A stretch of 64,000 nt of DNA, taken from Brevibacillus sedimenti. GTDB taxonomy: Bacteria; Bacillota; Bacilli; Brevibacillales; Brevibacillaceae. The DNA lies in the NCBI RefSeq assembly GCF_020923495.1, contig NZ_CP064048.1:1204501-1268500 (forward strand). The letters are read 5' to 3'. Shown here piece after piece: positions 1 to 8,921 of the stretch. The position numbers and the translations under genes were made by a program. The stretch's first letter is position 1. Each line of letters begins with the position of its first letter. A model generated the notes under the pieces. That model saw only the letters and a program-made list of their open reading frames with translations. It had not been told where the DNA came from and ran no database searches.

Positions 1-278
<278 letters not shown>

Positions 279-302
279 CAACGGGGGGTTTTTTTAACTA
301 TC

Positions 303-1253
303 ATGGCTAACTACCGCGATCCCAAACTGAAAGTCTTTACGTGCAACGCAAATCGCCAACTGGCAAAAGAGATTGCGGAGCACATCGGTGTACCGCTGGG
401 CAATGCGGAAGCAGTCCGCTTCAGCGACGGCGAGTGTCAAATCAAATTGAACGAAAGCGTTCGCGGTTGTGACGTGTTTGTGATTCAGCCAACATGTGCT
501 CCCGTTAACGAACACCTGATGGAACTGCTTGTGATGGTCGATGCGCTGAAACGCGCCTCTGCCAAGAGCATCAACGTCGTGATTCCGTATTACGGGTACG
601 CCCGTCAGGACCGGAAAGCCCGCGCGCGCGATCCGATTACGGCCAAACTGGTCGCCAATCTGATCGAGACCGCAGGGGCGCACCGCGTCATCACGATGGA
701 CCTGCACGCGACGCAAATCCAGGGCTTTTTCGACATCCCGGTCGACCACCTGTTGGGCGTACCGATTCTGGGGAAATACTTTGCCGAAAAAGGCCTGCAG
801 GACATCGTCGTCGTCTCGCCTGACCACGGTGGCGTAACCCGTGCCCGCAGGCTGGCGGAGCGCCTGGAAGCGCCGATTGCGATCATCGACAAGCGCCGTC
901 CGGAGCCAAATGTTGCAGAAGTGATGAACATCGTCGGGAACATCGAGGGTAAGACAGCAATCATCATTGACGACATCATCGATACGGCTGGCACGATTAC
1001 GCTGGCGGCCAACGCGCTGGTGGAAGCAGGTGCGCGTGACGTGTACGCGTGCTGCACGCATCCGGTGCTGTCCGGCCCGGCCATCCAGCGAATCAACGAT
1101 TCCAAGATTAGCGAATTGGTAGTGACCAACACCATCCCGTTGAGCCAGGATCGGATGATCGACAAGATCAAGGTGCTGTCTGTGGCACCGATTATCGGGG
1201 AAGCGATCATCCGCGTTCACGAAGAGCTGTCTGTCAGCAAGCTGTTTGATTAG
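303..1253 (+). CDS. prs: Ribose-phosphate pyrophosphokinase
   Basis: A 316-residue cytosolic enzyme that makes phosphoribosyl pyrophosphate from ribose-5-phosphate and ATP, feeding nucleotide, histidine, tryptophan and NAD synthesis. Full family length. The PRPP-binding loop DDIIDTAGT is at residues 223-231, and the conserved [13 protein letters not shown] segment starts at residue 132. The ATG at 303 follows a G-rich ribosome-binding site (GGGGGG) about 10 bases upstream. It lies 24 bases after glmU in the same direction, so the two are probably co-transcribed. PRPP made here would be used by Hpt and NadC encoded later in this window. Confidence 0.97.
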   Translation: MANYRDPKLKVFTCNANRQLAKEIAEHIGVPLGNAEAVRFSDGECQIKLNESVRGCDVFVIQPTCAPVNEHLMELLVMVDALKRASAKSINVVIPYYGYARQDRKARARDPITAKLVANLIETAGAHRVITMDLHATQIQGFFDIPVDHLLGVPILGKYFAEKGLQDIVVVSPDHGGVTRARRLAERLEAPIAIIDKRRPEPNVAEVMNIVGNIEGKTAIIIDDIIDTAGTITLAANALVEAGARDVYACCTHPVLSGPAIQRINDSKISELVVTNTIPLSQDRMIDKIKVLSVAPIIGEAIIRVHEELSVSKLFD

Positions 1254-1342
1254 TACAACCCGGTCAGACGATTGAAATACGCCTCCGCTGGACAAGCTAG
1301 GGAGAAGGAAGAATCTGCTAGCTGTCCAGAGGAGGTTTTTTT

Positions 1343-1966
1343 GTGGAAACGATCAAGGCGATCATCCGCCGCAAGGGAGAACAGCCGACGAACAACGAAC
1401 TGCGACGCCAGGGCTGGGTCCCGGCTGTCGTCTACGGAAGCGACGTCCAGAATCTGGCGATCCAGGTGAATGGACGGGAACTGGATCAGGCCCTGCGCCA
1501 TCAGTCCACCAACAAGCCATTCAAGCTGGTGGTCAACGGCAACGAACACCCCGTGATGGTCTACGAACTGCAGCGTCATCCCGTGAAGGGCAACATTCTT
1601 CACGCTGACTTCAAAAAAATCAATATGAATGAAAAAGTGCACACCAGCGTCCCGGTGCTGCTGGAGGGTGACCCGGAACTGGGGGTGGCCACCTTGGTCC
1701 GCCACAGCGTGGAAATCTCCTGCCTGCCCGGCAGCATTCCCGAAGCGTTTACCGTCAATGTCGACGGCCTCAACATCGGGGACGTGGTGCTGGCCAAAGA
1801 TCTGGAGATTCCGCCCGACGTCGATCTCGGGATTGACGAGATGGAAGTGGTTGTAAGCATCCTGCCGGTGAAGGCCAAGTCGGACGAAGCAGTGGAGGCG
1901 GAACAGTCGGCCGAGGCTGTGGCCGAAGAGGCCGGATCGCCGCCAGAGAAAGCCAAAACCACATAG
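1343..1966 (+). CDS. rplY: Ribosomal protein L25 / general stress protein Ctc
   Basis: A 207-residue protein of the long (Ctc/TL5) L25 family, which binds 5S rRNA in the large ribosomal subunit. The N-terminal half, with ELRRQGWVPAVVYG, is the L25 beta-barrel. The second half (about residues 95-185, with VPVLLEGD and DLEIPPDVDLGI) is the Ctc-specific domain, and the tail is Ala/Glu-rich. The start is GTG at 1343, eight bases after GGAGG (1331-1335). It sits between prs and pth as in B. subtilis, where ctc is a sigma-B stress gene; I did not find a clear sigma-B promoter in the 89-base gap before it. Confidence 0.95.
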   Translation: METIKAIIRRKGEQPTNNELRRQGWVPAVVYGSDVQNLAIQVNGRELDQALRHQSTNKPFKLVVNGNEHPVMVYELQRHPVKGNILHADFKKINMNEKVHTSVPVLLEGDPELGVATLVRHSVEISCLPGSIPEAFTVNVDGLNIGDVVLAKDLEIPPDVDLGIDEMEVVVSILPVKAKSDEAVEAEQSAEAVAEEAGSPPEKAKTT

Positions 1967-2098
1967 AGTGGCTCCTGCCCCGGATGTTTGGGGCTCAGCG
2001 TGTAGACAAAGTCCGCGGCGCAGGGGAGATCGGGCCCGCTCGCTTGGCCCATCCCTCCATGCGATGCACATTGTCTTCCGCTTCGGTTGATGAATGGG

Positions 2099-2165
2099 CA
2101 GGCCTTTCGGCCTGGAAATCATTTTTTGTGGACGCTAACTCAATGAACCGTTTGTCTTCAGTCTG
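2099..2165 (+). repeat. Copy 1 of a small hairpin-plus-tag repeat (CAGGCC-N4-GGCCTG ... GTCTTCAGTCTG)
   Basis: A perfect 6-bp hairpin (CAGGCC 2099-2104 / GGCCTG 2109-2114) is followed by GGAAAT and, 39 bases on, by GTCTTCAGTCTG (2154-2165), directly abutting an intrinsic terminator. The same arrangement recurs at 7979-8016. A partial copy of the terminator stem (GCCCC ... GGGGC at 1977-1994, without a T-run) lies just after the ctc stop. The origin is unknown; it could be a short mobile repeat or conserved 3'-UTR structure. Confidence 0.55.
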
Positions 2166-2166
2166 T

Positions 2167-2190
2167 GCCCCGGATGTTCGGGGCTTTTTT
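2167..2190 (+). terminator. Intrinsic terminator after ctc
   Basis: Stem GCCCCG (2167-2172), loop GATGTT, stem CGGGGC (2179-2184), then six T (2185-2190). It separates the prs-ctc unit from pth. Confidence 0.85.
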
Positions 2191-2261
2191 ATGTAGGTGT
2201 CACCGCCTTGGCGGAGCTTGGTTTTCTATGTACAATGAGGGGAGGTTAGGAGGGAACAACC

Positions 2262-2828
2262 GTGAAAGTGATCATTGGGCTGGGCAACCCCGGCAAAAAA
2301 TATGAAGATACAAGACATAATGCAGGGTTTATGGCCATAGATAAAATTAGCGATAAGTGGAACATTCCCGTACAACAGCACAAGTTTCGCGCCATTGTTG
2401 GCGAGGGCCGGATCGAAGGGGAAAAGGTGCTGCTGGTCAAACCGCAGACTTACATGAATCTGTCCGGGGAGTCCGTTATCGAGGTGCTGTCGTTTTACAA
2501 GCTGACGCCGGATAATATTGTGGTAATTTACGACGATTTGGATCTGCCTTGCGGCCAGCTTCGCCTGCGGTTAAAGGGCAGCGCTGGCGGACACAACGGC
2601 ATCAAATCGCTGATCCAGCACATGGGTACCCAGGAGTTCAAGCGAATCAAGGTGGGCATCGGTCGCCCCGAACCGGGAAGGAGTGTAAGCGATTACGTTT
2701 TGCAGACTTTTTCTGCCGCCGAGCGCCCGGTGATCAACGCTGCCGTGGAGCAGGCAGCTGAGGCTGCCGCGATGTGGACGAGAGAACCGTTTGAGCTCGT
2801 GATGAACCGCTACAACAGTCGGAAGTAA
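2262..2828 (+). CDS. pth: Peptidyl-tRNA hydrolase
   Basis: A 188-residue enzyme that releases peptides from prematurely dropped peptidyl-tRNA in the cytosol. It begins with the family signature MKVIIGLGNPGKKYEDTRHN; the catalytic His is in TRHNAGF (about residue 20), the Asp in IYDDLDLP (about 93), and the substrate-contacting Asn in GGHNGIKS (about 114). Length is normal. The start is GTG 2262, preceded by AGGAGGG. It follows the terminator at 2167-2190, so a promoter probably lies in the 70 bases between, and it is followed by fin as in B. subtilis. Confidence 0.96.
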   Translation: MKVIIGLGNPGKKYEDTRHNAGFMAIDKISDKWNIPVQQHKFRAIVGEGRIEGEKVLLVKPQTYMNLSGESVIEVLSFYKLTPDNIVVIYDDLDLPCGQLRLRLKGSAGGHNGIKSLIQHMGTQEFKRIKVGIGRPEPGRSVSDYVLQTFSAAERPVINAAVEQAAEAAAMWTREPFELVMNRYNSRK

Positions 2829-2882
2829 CACGGTTAAGCGTCTGAACGTCAAAAAACCGCTCACGCCATGCGGCTTGATCAA

Positions 2883-2912
2883 GTATGTTTTTCCACCCCC
2901 TCGACCATACTA
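2883..2912 (+). promoter_or_regulatory. Forespore (sigma-G/sigma-F class) promoter of fin
   Basis: GTATG (2883-2887), an 18-base spacer, then CATACTA (2906-2912). This matches the published sigma-G consensus (GHATR, N18, CATnHTA) at every defined base and spacing. It lies 31 bases upstream of the chosen fin start. In B. subtilis fin is transcribed in the forespore from sigma-F and sigma-G dependent promoters. Confidence 0.75.
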
Positions 2913-2943
2913 AGCGGTAGATTCGCCTGGGGGTGTATTGCGA

Positions 2944-3174
2944 GTGAGCATTCGCTATGTCTGCCGCTGCTGCGGCATCAGGATTGCGGAATTTGACGAT
3001 GCGCGTGTGACGGAAGCACAGTTGGGGTTGGATTCCTTGACCCCGGAAGAACGTGCTCTTATAATAACCAAAGAACCTGAGGGAGACACGGTTGTCAGCA
3101 TCACGTGCGCCTACTGTCGTGAGGCGCTGGATCTGCATCCGGAGCTTTCCCTGATCGGTAATCCGCTCCAATAA
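2944..3174 (+). CDS. fin: Anti-sigma-F factor Fin (YabK)
   Basis: A small 76-residue zinc-ribbon protein that binds RNA polymerase and helps end sigma-F activity so that sigma-G can take over in the forespore. Two zinc-ligand pairs are visible: YVCRCCG at the N-terminus and CAYC in the middle. The middle SLTPEERALI resembles the MLTEEERLEM region I recall for B. subtilis Fin. I chose GTG 2944 rather than the in-frame TTG 2938 because it gives the same number of residues before the first Cys as I recall for the B. subtilis protein, and the same total length. GGGGG at 2929-2933 is the likely ribosome-binding site. It lies between pth and mfd as in B. subtilis. Confidence 0.88.
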   Translation: MSIRYVCRCCGIRIAEFDDARVTEAQLGLDSLTPEERALIITKEPEGDTVVSITCAYCREALDLHPELSLIGNPLQ

Positions 3175-3317
3175 CACTCCTACAGCTGCATCCTCTTATA
3201 AATAATATATGGAGGAAGCGAAATGCTTTCGGTGTAAGGCTTGCAAGGACAAGGCCTTGGCTTCTTGAGCTAAGGCTTCTTTTCGCATGACAGAAAATCC
3301 AGAGAGGGGACTAATGA

Positions 3318-6300
3318 ATGCAAGTCATCATTAACCCGATAAAACGGGACGCCAACATCGGGACAATTGTCGCCGGCCTGGAAAAGGGGCTGCACGAACA
3401 GCTCGTCTCCGGTCTGGCCGGTTCCGCCCGGCAAGCGCTGATGGTGGCGCTCAAACAGATGGCGGGCCGTCCGATGTGCGTCATCACCCATAACATGTTT
3501 CAAGCGCAAAAAGTGTACGAGGATCTGATCGAACTCCTCCCCGCCGACGAGGTGCTGCTCTTTCCCGGAAACGAATTGATAGGCTCCGAACTGGCGATCG
3601 CCAGTCCCGAGATGCTGGCGCAGCGCGTACACGTGTTCAACCGTTTAGCCCGAGGCTTTACGGGTATTTTGGTTGCGCCGTTCGCCGGCGTACGCCGTCT
3701 GGTCGTGCCGCCTCACATCTGGCGGGACGCGCAGATCGAACTGCGGGTCGGCGAAGAACTGGACATTGACGCGTTTTTGCTCCGCTGTGTGGAGTTGGGG
3801 TACGAGCGCGTCGACATGGTGGAGCGAAAAGGTGAATTCAGCGTGCGCGGCGGGATCATTGACCTGTACCCGATCGACTCGGAATGGCCGGTGCGGATCG
3901 AGCTGTTTGATGTGGAAATCGACTCGATCCGCACATTTGACATGGGAACGCAGCGCTCGCTTACGTCCGTCCAGTCGTTTACAATCGGGCCGGCCAAGGA
4001 GGTCTTTGCCACGACCGCACTCTTGCAGGAGGCAGCTGTCCGGCTGGAGCAAAAGCTGGGCGAAACCGTATCCAAACTGAAGGACGGGGCGGCTAAAGAA
4101 AAAGTGGTGCAAAAAATCGGCGCCGACGTGGAACGGATGATGCAGGGACAGCGGTTTTCCCATCTCTATTCCTACATCTCGGTCCTCTACCCGACGAACG
4201 ATACGCTGCTTTCCTATATGCCGGCTGACACGGTGCTGATCGTGGACGAACCGTCCCGCGTGCTGGATACGGCGGCGCAGCTTCAAAAAGAGGAGGCGGA
4301 GTGGCTGACCGGCCGGATCGCCGAAGGGGAGTACATGGCCAATTTGAGCTTGTCCCGCTCCTACGAGGAGACCGTGGGCGCGAAAAAGCGGCAGATCGTC
4401 TACCTGTCTTTGTTTTTGCGCCAATCGCCCAAAACGCAGCCGCAAAACATCGTCAATCTCACCTGCAGGACGATGCAAAACTTCCACGGCCAGATGAACG
4501 TGCTGAAGACGGAGCTGGCCCGTTGGAAAAAATCCCAGGACCAGATCGTTTTCGTTGCCGCCGATCTGGAGCGGGCCAAGCGTCTGGAACGGGTGCTGCA
4601 TGACTACGAGATGGAAGCCGACCTGCTGACCGAGTCGGTGGAATCGGTTCCACCCGGTCGTCCGACCATTATTATCGGCAACCTACAAACCGGGTTTGAA
4701 CTGCCGTTGAACAAGCTCGTCGTCATCACCGAGGGGGAAGTCTTTACCCCCAAACAGCGCAAGGCGCGCAAAGTCCAACAGACGATGACCAACACCGAGC
4801 GGATCAAAAACTACCTGGAGCTAAAACCGGGCGACTACGTCGTGCACGTCAACCACGGGATCGGCAAATACCTGGGGATCGAAACCAAAGAAATTCTCGG
4901 AATTCATAAAGATTACTTGCATATTCAGTACGCCGGCGGAGACAGCCTGTTTGTGCCGATCGACCAGATTGACCACGTGCAGAAATACGTGGGCAGCGAA
5001 GAGTCGGAGCCGAAAATCTACAGCCTCGGGGGCAGCGAGTGGAAGCGCGTCAAGAACAAGGTGAAGTCCTCCGTCAAAGACATTGCGGAAGACCTGATCA
5101 AGCTCTACGCGGCCCGGGAAGCGGCTGTGGGCCACGCCTTCTCGCCTGATACGGCGGAACAGCGGGAGTTTGAGGCGATGTTTCCCTACCAGGAGACGCC
5201 CGACCAGCTCCGGGCGATCGCTGAAGTCAAGCAGGACATGGAAAAGCGTCGACCGATGGACCGTCTCGTCTGCGGCGACGTGGGCTACGGCAAGACAGAG
5301 GTGGCCATCCGGGCGGCCTTCAAGGCGGTCATGGACGGCAAGCAGGTGGCCGTGCTTGTGCCCACCACCATTTTGGCGCAGCAGCATTACGAGACCTTCC
5401 GCGAGCGTTTTGCCGACTACCCGATCCGTGTCGAAGTGCTCAGCCGGTTCCGCTCGCGCAAAGAGCAGAACGCCGCGTTGAAAGGGCTGAAGGAAGGCAC
5501 GGTGGACGTCGTCATCGGGACGCACCGACTGCTGTCCAAAGACGTCCAGTTTCGCGACCTGGGACTATTGATCGTCGATGAAGAACAGCGTTTTGGTGTC
5601 ACCCACAAGGAAAAACTGAAACAGATGAAGACCAACGTGGATGTGCTGACCCTGACCGCGACGCCGATTCCACGGACACTGCACATGTCGATGATCGGCG
5701 TGCGCGACCTGTCCGTAATCGAGACGCCGCCGGAAAACCGCTTCCCGGTGCAAACCTATGTCATGGAGTACGGCCCGGCGCTGGTGCGGGAGGCGATCGA
5801 ACGGGAACTGGCCCGTGGTGGTCAGGTCTTTTTCCTCTACAACCAGGTGCAGGGGATCGAGCAGATGGCGGAGCAAATCGCTGCGCTCGTGCCGGACGCC
5901 CGCGTCGCCGTGGCGCACGGCCAGATGAACGAGAGCGAGCTGGAAGGCATCATCCTGGACTTTTTGGAAGGCAATTACGATGTGCTGGTCAGCACGACGA
6001 TCATTGAAACGGGCGTGGACATCCCCAACGTGAACACGCTGATCATCTACAATGCGGACAAAATGGGCTTGTCCCAACTGTACCAGCTCCGTGGACGGGT
6101 TGGCCGGTCCAACCGGATTGCCTATGCCTACTTTACCTACCAGCGGGACAAAGTGCTGACCGAAGTGGCGGAGAAGCGGCTGCAGGCGATCAAGGAGTTT
6201 ACCGAGCTCGGCTCTGGCTTTAAGATCGCGATGCGCGACCTCTCCATCCGCGGCGCCGGGAATCTGCTGGGCGCCGAGCAGCATGGATTCATCAACTCGG

Positions 6301-6866
6301 TCGGGTTTGACCTGTACAGCCAGATGCTGAAAGAGGCGATTGACGAGCTGAAAGGGGAAGTGAAGCAGGAGAGCGTCTCCCCGGTGGAGATCAACCTGCA
6401 GCTGGACGCCTACATCCCGTCGCTCTACATCACCGACAGCCGGCAGAAAATCGAGATGTACAAAAAATTTGTGGCCGTCTCCTCCCTGGAGGACGTGGAC
6501 GACCTGGCCGAGGAACTGCTGGACCGCTTCGGCCCCGTGCCGAAACCGGTGGAGAACCTGCTCACGATCTCACGCCTGCGGGTGTACGCGCTCAAGCACC
6601 ACATCACCGAGATCAGCCAGAAAAATCCGGACGAGATCAAACTGTATCTGCATCCCAGCCAGAACAACAACATCGACGGCGGCGCGTTGTTCGCACTGGC
6701 CAGCAATTGGAACAGGCGATTGGGGCTCTCGGGTGGACAACAGATCGTCATTACTGTTAAAGTAAAAGGGTTACGGGAAGATGAAGGCGTGCAGCTTGTC
6801 GAAAAGCTGCTGCGTCAATTTCACTTGGTGCGCAAGGACACCAGTACGGAAAGCACCGTCTCCTGA
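3318..6866 (+). CDS. mfd: Transcription-repair coupling factor Mfd
   Basis: A 1182-residue SF2 translocase that removes RNA polymerase stalled at DNA damage and recruits UvrA. The N-terminal third is the UvrB-like module. The RNA-polymerase-interacting (CarD-like) segment YVVHVNHGIGKYLG is near residue 508, Walker A GDVGYGKT near 655, the Walker B box VDEEQRFGV near 753, and the TRG translocation motif region near 900-940. The C-terminal TRCF domain is complete. ATG 3318 is preceded by GAGAGGGG. The 140 bases between fin and mfd hold an A+T-rich stretch (TATAAATAATATATGGAGG near 3197) but no gene. Full length, no sign of damage. Confidence 0.97.
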   Translation: MQVIINPIKRDANIGTIVAGLEKGLHEQLVSGLAGSARQALMVALKQMAGRPMCVITHNMFQAQKVYEDLIELLPADEVLLFPGNELIGSELAIASPEMLAQRVHVFNRLARGFTGILVAPFAGVRRLVVPPHIWRDAQIELRVGEELDIDAFLLRCVELGYERVDMVERKGEFSVRGGIIDLYPIDSEWPVRIELFDVEIDSIRTFDMGTQRSLTSVQSFTIGPAKEVFATTALLQEAAVRLEQKLGETVSKLKDGAAKEKVVQKIGADVERMMQGQRFSHLYSYISVLYPTNDTLLSYMPADTVLIVDEPSRVLDTAAQLQKEEAEWLTGRIAEGEYMANLSLSRSYEETVGAKKRQIVYLSLFLRQSPKTQPQNIVNLTCRTMQNFHGQMNVLKTELARWKKSQDQIVFVAADLERAKRLERVLHDYEMEADLLTESVESVPPGRPTIIIGNLQTGFELPLNKLVVITEGEVFTPKQRKARKVQQTMTNTERIKNYLELKPGDYVVHVNHGIGKYLGIETKEILGIHKDYLHIQYAGGDSLFVPIDQIDHVQKYVGSEESEPKIYSLGGSEWKRVKNKVKSSVKDIAEDLIKLYAAREAAVGHAFSPDTAEQREFEAMFPYQETPDQLRAIAEVKQDMEKRRPMDRLVCGDVGYGKTEVAIRAAFKAVMDGKQVAVLVPTTILAQQHYETFRERFADYPIRVEVLSRFRSRKEQNAALKGLKEGTVDVVIGTHRLLSKDVQFRDLGLLIVDEEQRFGVTHKEKLKQMKTNVDVLTLTATPIPRTLHMSMIGVRDLSVIETPPENRFPVQTYVMEYGPALVREAIERELARGGQVFFLYNQVQGIEQMAEQIAALVPDARVAVAHGQMNESELEGIILDFLEGNYDVLVSTTIIETGVDIPNVNTLIIYNADKMGLSQLYQLRGRVGRSNRIAYAYFTYQRDKVLTEVAEKRLQAIKEFTELGSGFKIAMRDLSIRGAGNLLGAEQHGFINSVGFDLYSQMLKEAIDELKGEVKQESVSPVEINLQLDAYIPSLYITDSRQKIEMYKKFVAVSSLEDVDDLAEELLDRFGPVPKPVENLLTISRLRVYALKHHITEISQKNPDEIKLYLHPSQNNNIDGGALFALASNWNRRLGLSGGQQIVITVKVKGLREDEGVQLVEKLLRQFHLVRKDTSTESTVS

Positions 6867-6902
6867 GGGAGAACGGGCTTTTCGGGAAGGGAGAGCCATT
6901 CC

Positions 6903-7961
6903 ATGAAACGATCTGTAGCCATTTTGTCTTCCGCCGTCCTGGTCGTGGCACTGCTGACCGGATGCGGAGGAGACAACAACACAGATGCTTCCAACCAGAC
7001 CAACCAGAACCAAGCAGCAGGTGACCAGGCAAACGATCCGCTGGCGCAGTTTCCCAAGCTGAACCTGCCGTTCAAAGTGGATCAAAATGCCGCTGTCGTC
7101 GAGTACCAGGGAGGCACGCTCAGCGGGAAGGAATTTGAGACGTTCCTGCGAGTGATTAACTTCCTCAATCCGATGCAGGGGCAAATGATCGAAGTGGCGG
7201 ATCAGGAGATGTTAAAAACGTTCGCCCGTGAATTCACGGCGACGAAAATCCTGGCCGCCAAAGCCGACGCTGCGATCGAGAAAGAGTCCAGGGAGACGGC
7301 TGAGAAGAGCTTCGACAAGATCAAAGAGCAGTATCTCAGCCTCCTGGGCAACGACAATGCCAAGTTTGACAAGCTGATGGAGAATCAGGGCGTCACCAAG
7401 AATCTCGTGATCGATCAGATGACGCTCATCAACAACTCGATCAACGTGCTGAAAAAGAACATTGATGACGCGGCGTTGAAAAAGATGTACGACGGCATGA
7501 GCAAGGAATCGCTGACCGTCGCCTCTGTCCGCCACATCCTGATCTCCACCGAAAATCGGAAACCGGAAGAAGCGCTCAAACTGGCCAACGATCTGGCGGC
7601 CCGCCTGAAAAAAGGGGAGGATTTCGCCAAACTGGCCAAAGAGCACAGCGACGACCCGGGCAGCAAGGACACGGGCGGTCTGTACGAAGACGCCGACGTG
7701 AGCCAATGGGTGCCGGAGTTCAAGGACGCGGCCCTGAAACTGCCAATCGGGCAAATCAGTGATCCGGTAAAAACTGATTACGGCTACCATGTAATGAAGG
7801 TGGAAAGCCGGAAACAAAAGAGCTTTGACGAGATGAAGGAACAGCTTCGCGCGCAGGCGTTGGAGCAGGAGTACGACAAATTCGGCAATACCGAGCTGGA
7901 CAAGCTGATTACCAAGTACAACCTTCCGGAAGTGAAACAGCCTGCGGAACAGGCCAAATAG
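6903..7961 (+). CDS. PrsA-like foldase lipoprotein (parvulin-type peptidyl-prolyl isomerase)
   Basis: A 352-residue exported lipoprotein: an N-terminal signal peptide with lipobox LLTGC (Cys at about residue 22), a Gln/Asn-rich linker, a SurA_N/PrsA-type helical chaperone region (about 60-195), and a parvulin (PpiC) domain (about 203-302, with VRHILIS, DDPGSKDTGGLY and GYHVMKV). It would help secreted proteins fold on the outer face of the membrane. It lies 36 bases after mfd, with a GGGAGAG ribosome-binding site, and ends at a strong terminator. B. subtilis lacks a gene at this position. Its PrsA role is inferred from architecture; SurA-like foldase is the alternative name. Confidence 0.88.
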   Translation: MKRSVAILSSAVLVVALLTGCGGDNNTDASNQTNQNQAAGDQANDPLAQFPKLNLPFKVDQNAAVVEYQGGTLSGKEFETFLRVINFLNPMQGQMIEVADQEMLKTFAREFTATKILAAKADAAIEKESRETAEKSFDKIKEQYLSLLGNDNAKFDKLMENQGVTKNLVIDQMTLINNSINVLKKNIDDAALKKMYDGMSKESLTVASVRHILISTENRKPEEALKLANDLAARLKKGEDFAKLAKEHSDDPGSKDTGGLYEDADVSQWVPEFKDAALKLPIGQISDPVKTDYGYHVMKVESRKQKSFDEMKEQLRAQALEQEYDKFGNTELDKLITKYNLPEVKQPAEQAK

Positions 7962-7978
7962 GACGGGTCTTTTGAGTG

Positions 7979-8016
7979 CAGGCCTTTTGGCCTGGAAATG
8001 CAACGTCTTCAGTCTG
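7979..8016 (+). repeat. Copy 2 of the hairpin-plus-tag repeat
   Basis: CAGGCC (7979-7984), TTTT, GGCCTG (7989-7994), GGAAAT, then GTCTTCAGTCTG (8005-8016), directly joined to a terminator. Same order as the copy at 2099-2165 but with a shorter middle. Confidence 0.55.
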
Positions 8017-8044
8017 ACAGGGAACTCAGGTTCCCTGTTTTTTC
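8017..8044 (+). terminator. Intrinsic terminator after the PrsA-like gene
   Basis: Stem ACAGGGAAC (8017-8025), loop TCAG, stem GTTCCCTGT (8030-8038), T-run to 8043. Confidence 0.9.
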
Positions 8045-8052
8045 GTTTTCTC

Positions 8053-8081
8053 GCATATTCTTGAAGCTCCGGCGAATACTA
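8053..8081 (+). promoter_or_regulatory. Candidate sigma-G promoter of spoVT
   Basis: GCATA (8053-8057), a 17-base spacer, AATACTA (8075-8081). This fits the sigma-G -35 pattern GHATR and differs from the -10 pattern CATnHTA only at its first base; the spacer is one base short. spoVT is a known sigma-G gene. The implied leader is long (about 150 bases), which lowers certainty. Confidence 0.5.
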
Positions 8082-8234
8082 TAGTCACTCGCTACCGCCC
8101 GGGGGAGAGTAACAAAATCAAACTGGAAAATGTTGCAGTCGTCACTCGTCGTTAAAATGAGAATCTGAGGAAAAAATACAGGTAACCACCAACTCTTTCA
8201 CAACCCACTTCTCACGAAAGCGAGGCAACATGAC

Positions 8235-8777
8235 ATGAAAGCAACTGGTATTGTTCGTCGCATCGACGACCTCGGCCGGGTCGTGATACCAAAGGAGATT
8301 CGTCGCACCCTGCGCATTCGCGAAGGCGATCCGCTGGAGATCTTCGTGGACCGCGACGGGGAGGTTATCCTGAAGAAGTATTCGCCCATCGGAGAACTGG
8401 GTGATTTCGCCAAGGAATACGCTGACTCGCTGTACGAAAGCCTGAACCATATCATCCTGATTTCCGACCGCGACAGCGTCATCGCCGTGTCCGGCGCATC
8501 CAAGAAGGAGTACCTGGAGAAGCCGATCGGCAGCATCGTGGAAAAATGCCTGGAAGAGCGGAAGACGCGCGTCGAAAAGAATTCGGGCACGTATGAAATT
8601 TGCCGCGACCTGCAAGAAACGTACGGGTCCTTTGTGATCGCGCCGATCGTGGCCGGCGGCGACCCGATTGGTGCGGTGATTCTCCTCACGAAAAACGAGG
8701 GGACCAAGATGGGCGATCTGGAAATGAAAATGGCAGAGACAGCGGCCGGTTTCCTGGCCAAGCAGATGGAGCAGTAA
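8235..8777 (+). CDS. spoVT: Stage V sporulation transcription factor SpoVT
   Basis: A 180-residue DNA-binding regulator that tunes sigma-G-dependent genes in the forespore. Residues 1-50 form the AbrB-type swapped-hairpin DNA-binding domain (MKATGIVRRIDDLGRVVIPK, then RTLRIREGDPLEIFV). Residues 55-178 form the GAF-like domain. Length is close to the B. subtilis protein (178 residues). ATG 8235 is in a GACATGAAAG context after GCGAGG. It is monocistronic: a sigma-G-like promoter lies upstream and a strong terminator downstream. Confidence 0.97.
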   Translation: MKATGIVRRIDDLGRVVIPKEIRRTLRIREGDPLEIFVDRDGEVILKKYSPIGELGDFAKEYADSLYESLNHIILISDRDSVIAVSGASKKEYLEKPIGSIVEKCLEERKTRVEKNSGTYEICRDLQETYGSFVIAPIVAGGDPIGAVILLTKNEGTKMGDLEMKMAETAAGFLAKQMEQ

Positions 8778-8784
8778 CACGTCA

Positions 8785-8818
8785 AACAGCCTCGTGCGGC
8801 GGGGCTGTTTTTTTTTTT
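8785..8818 (+). terminator. Intrinsic terminator after spoVT
   Basis: AACAGCC (8785-8791) pairs with GGCTGTT (8803-8809), followed by an unbroken T-run to 8818. Confidence 0.9.
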
Positions 8819-8921
8819 ACGTCCGGAGGTGGAGGACGCGTCAATCCCCCGCTTTTCTTCCCGTTGATCGGTTGTGATATAATGGACGCAGTTTGTGTTT
8901 TGAGAGGAGAACATCACGCGC

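Noticed and set aside
294-1295. Long minus-strand open frame opposite prs
   Set aside because: High G+C coding sequence commonly leaves the complementary frame open; the plus strand is unmistakably prs. The same applies to long antisense frames over mfd, ftsH, yabN, the surface protein, nadA-nadB and the Tad genes.
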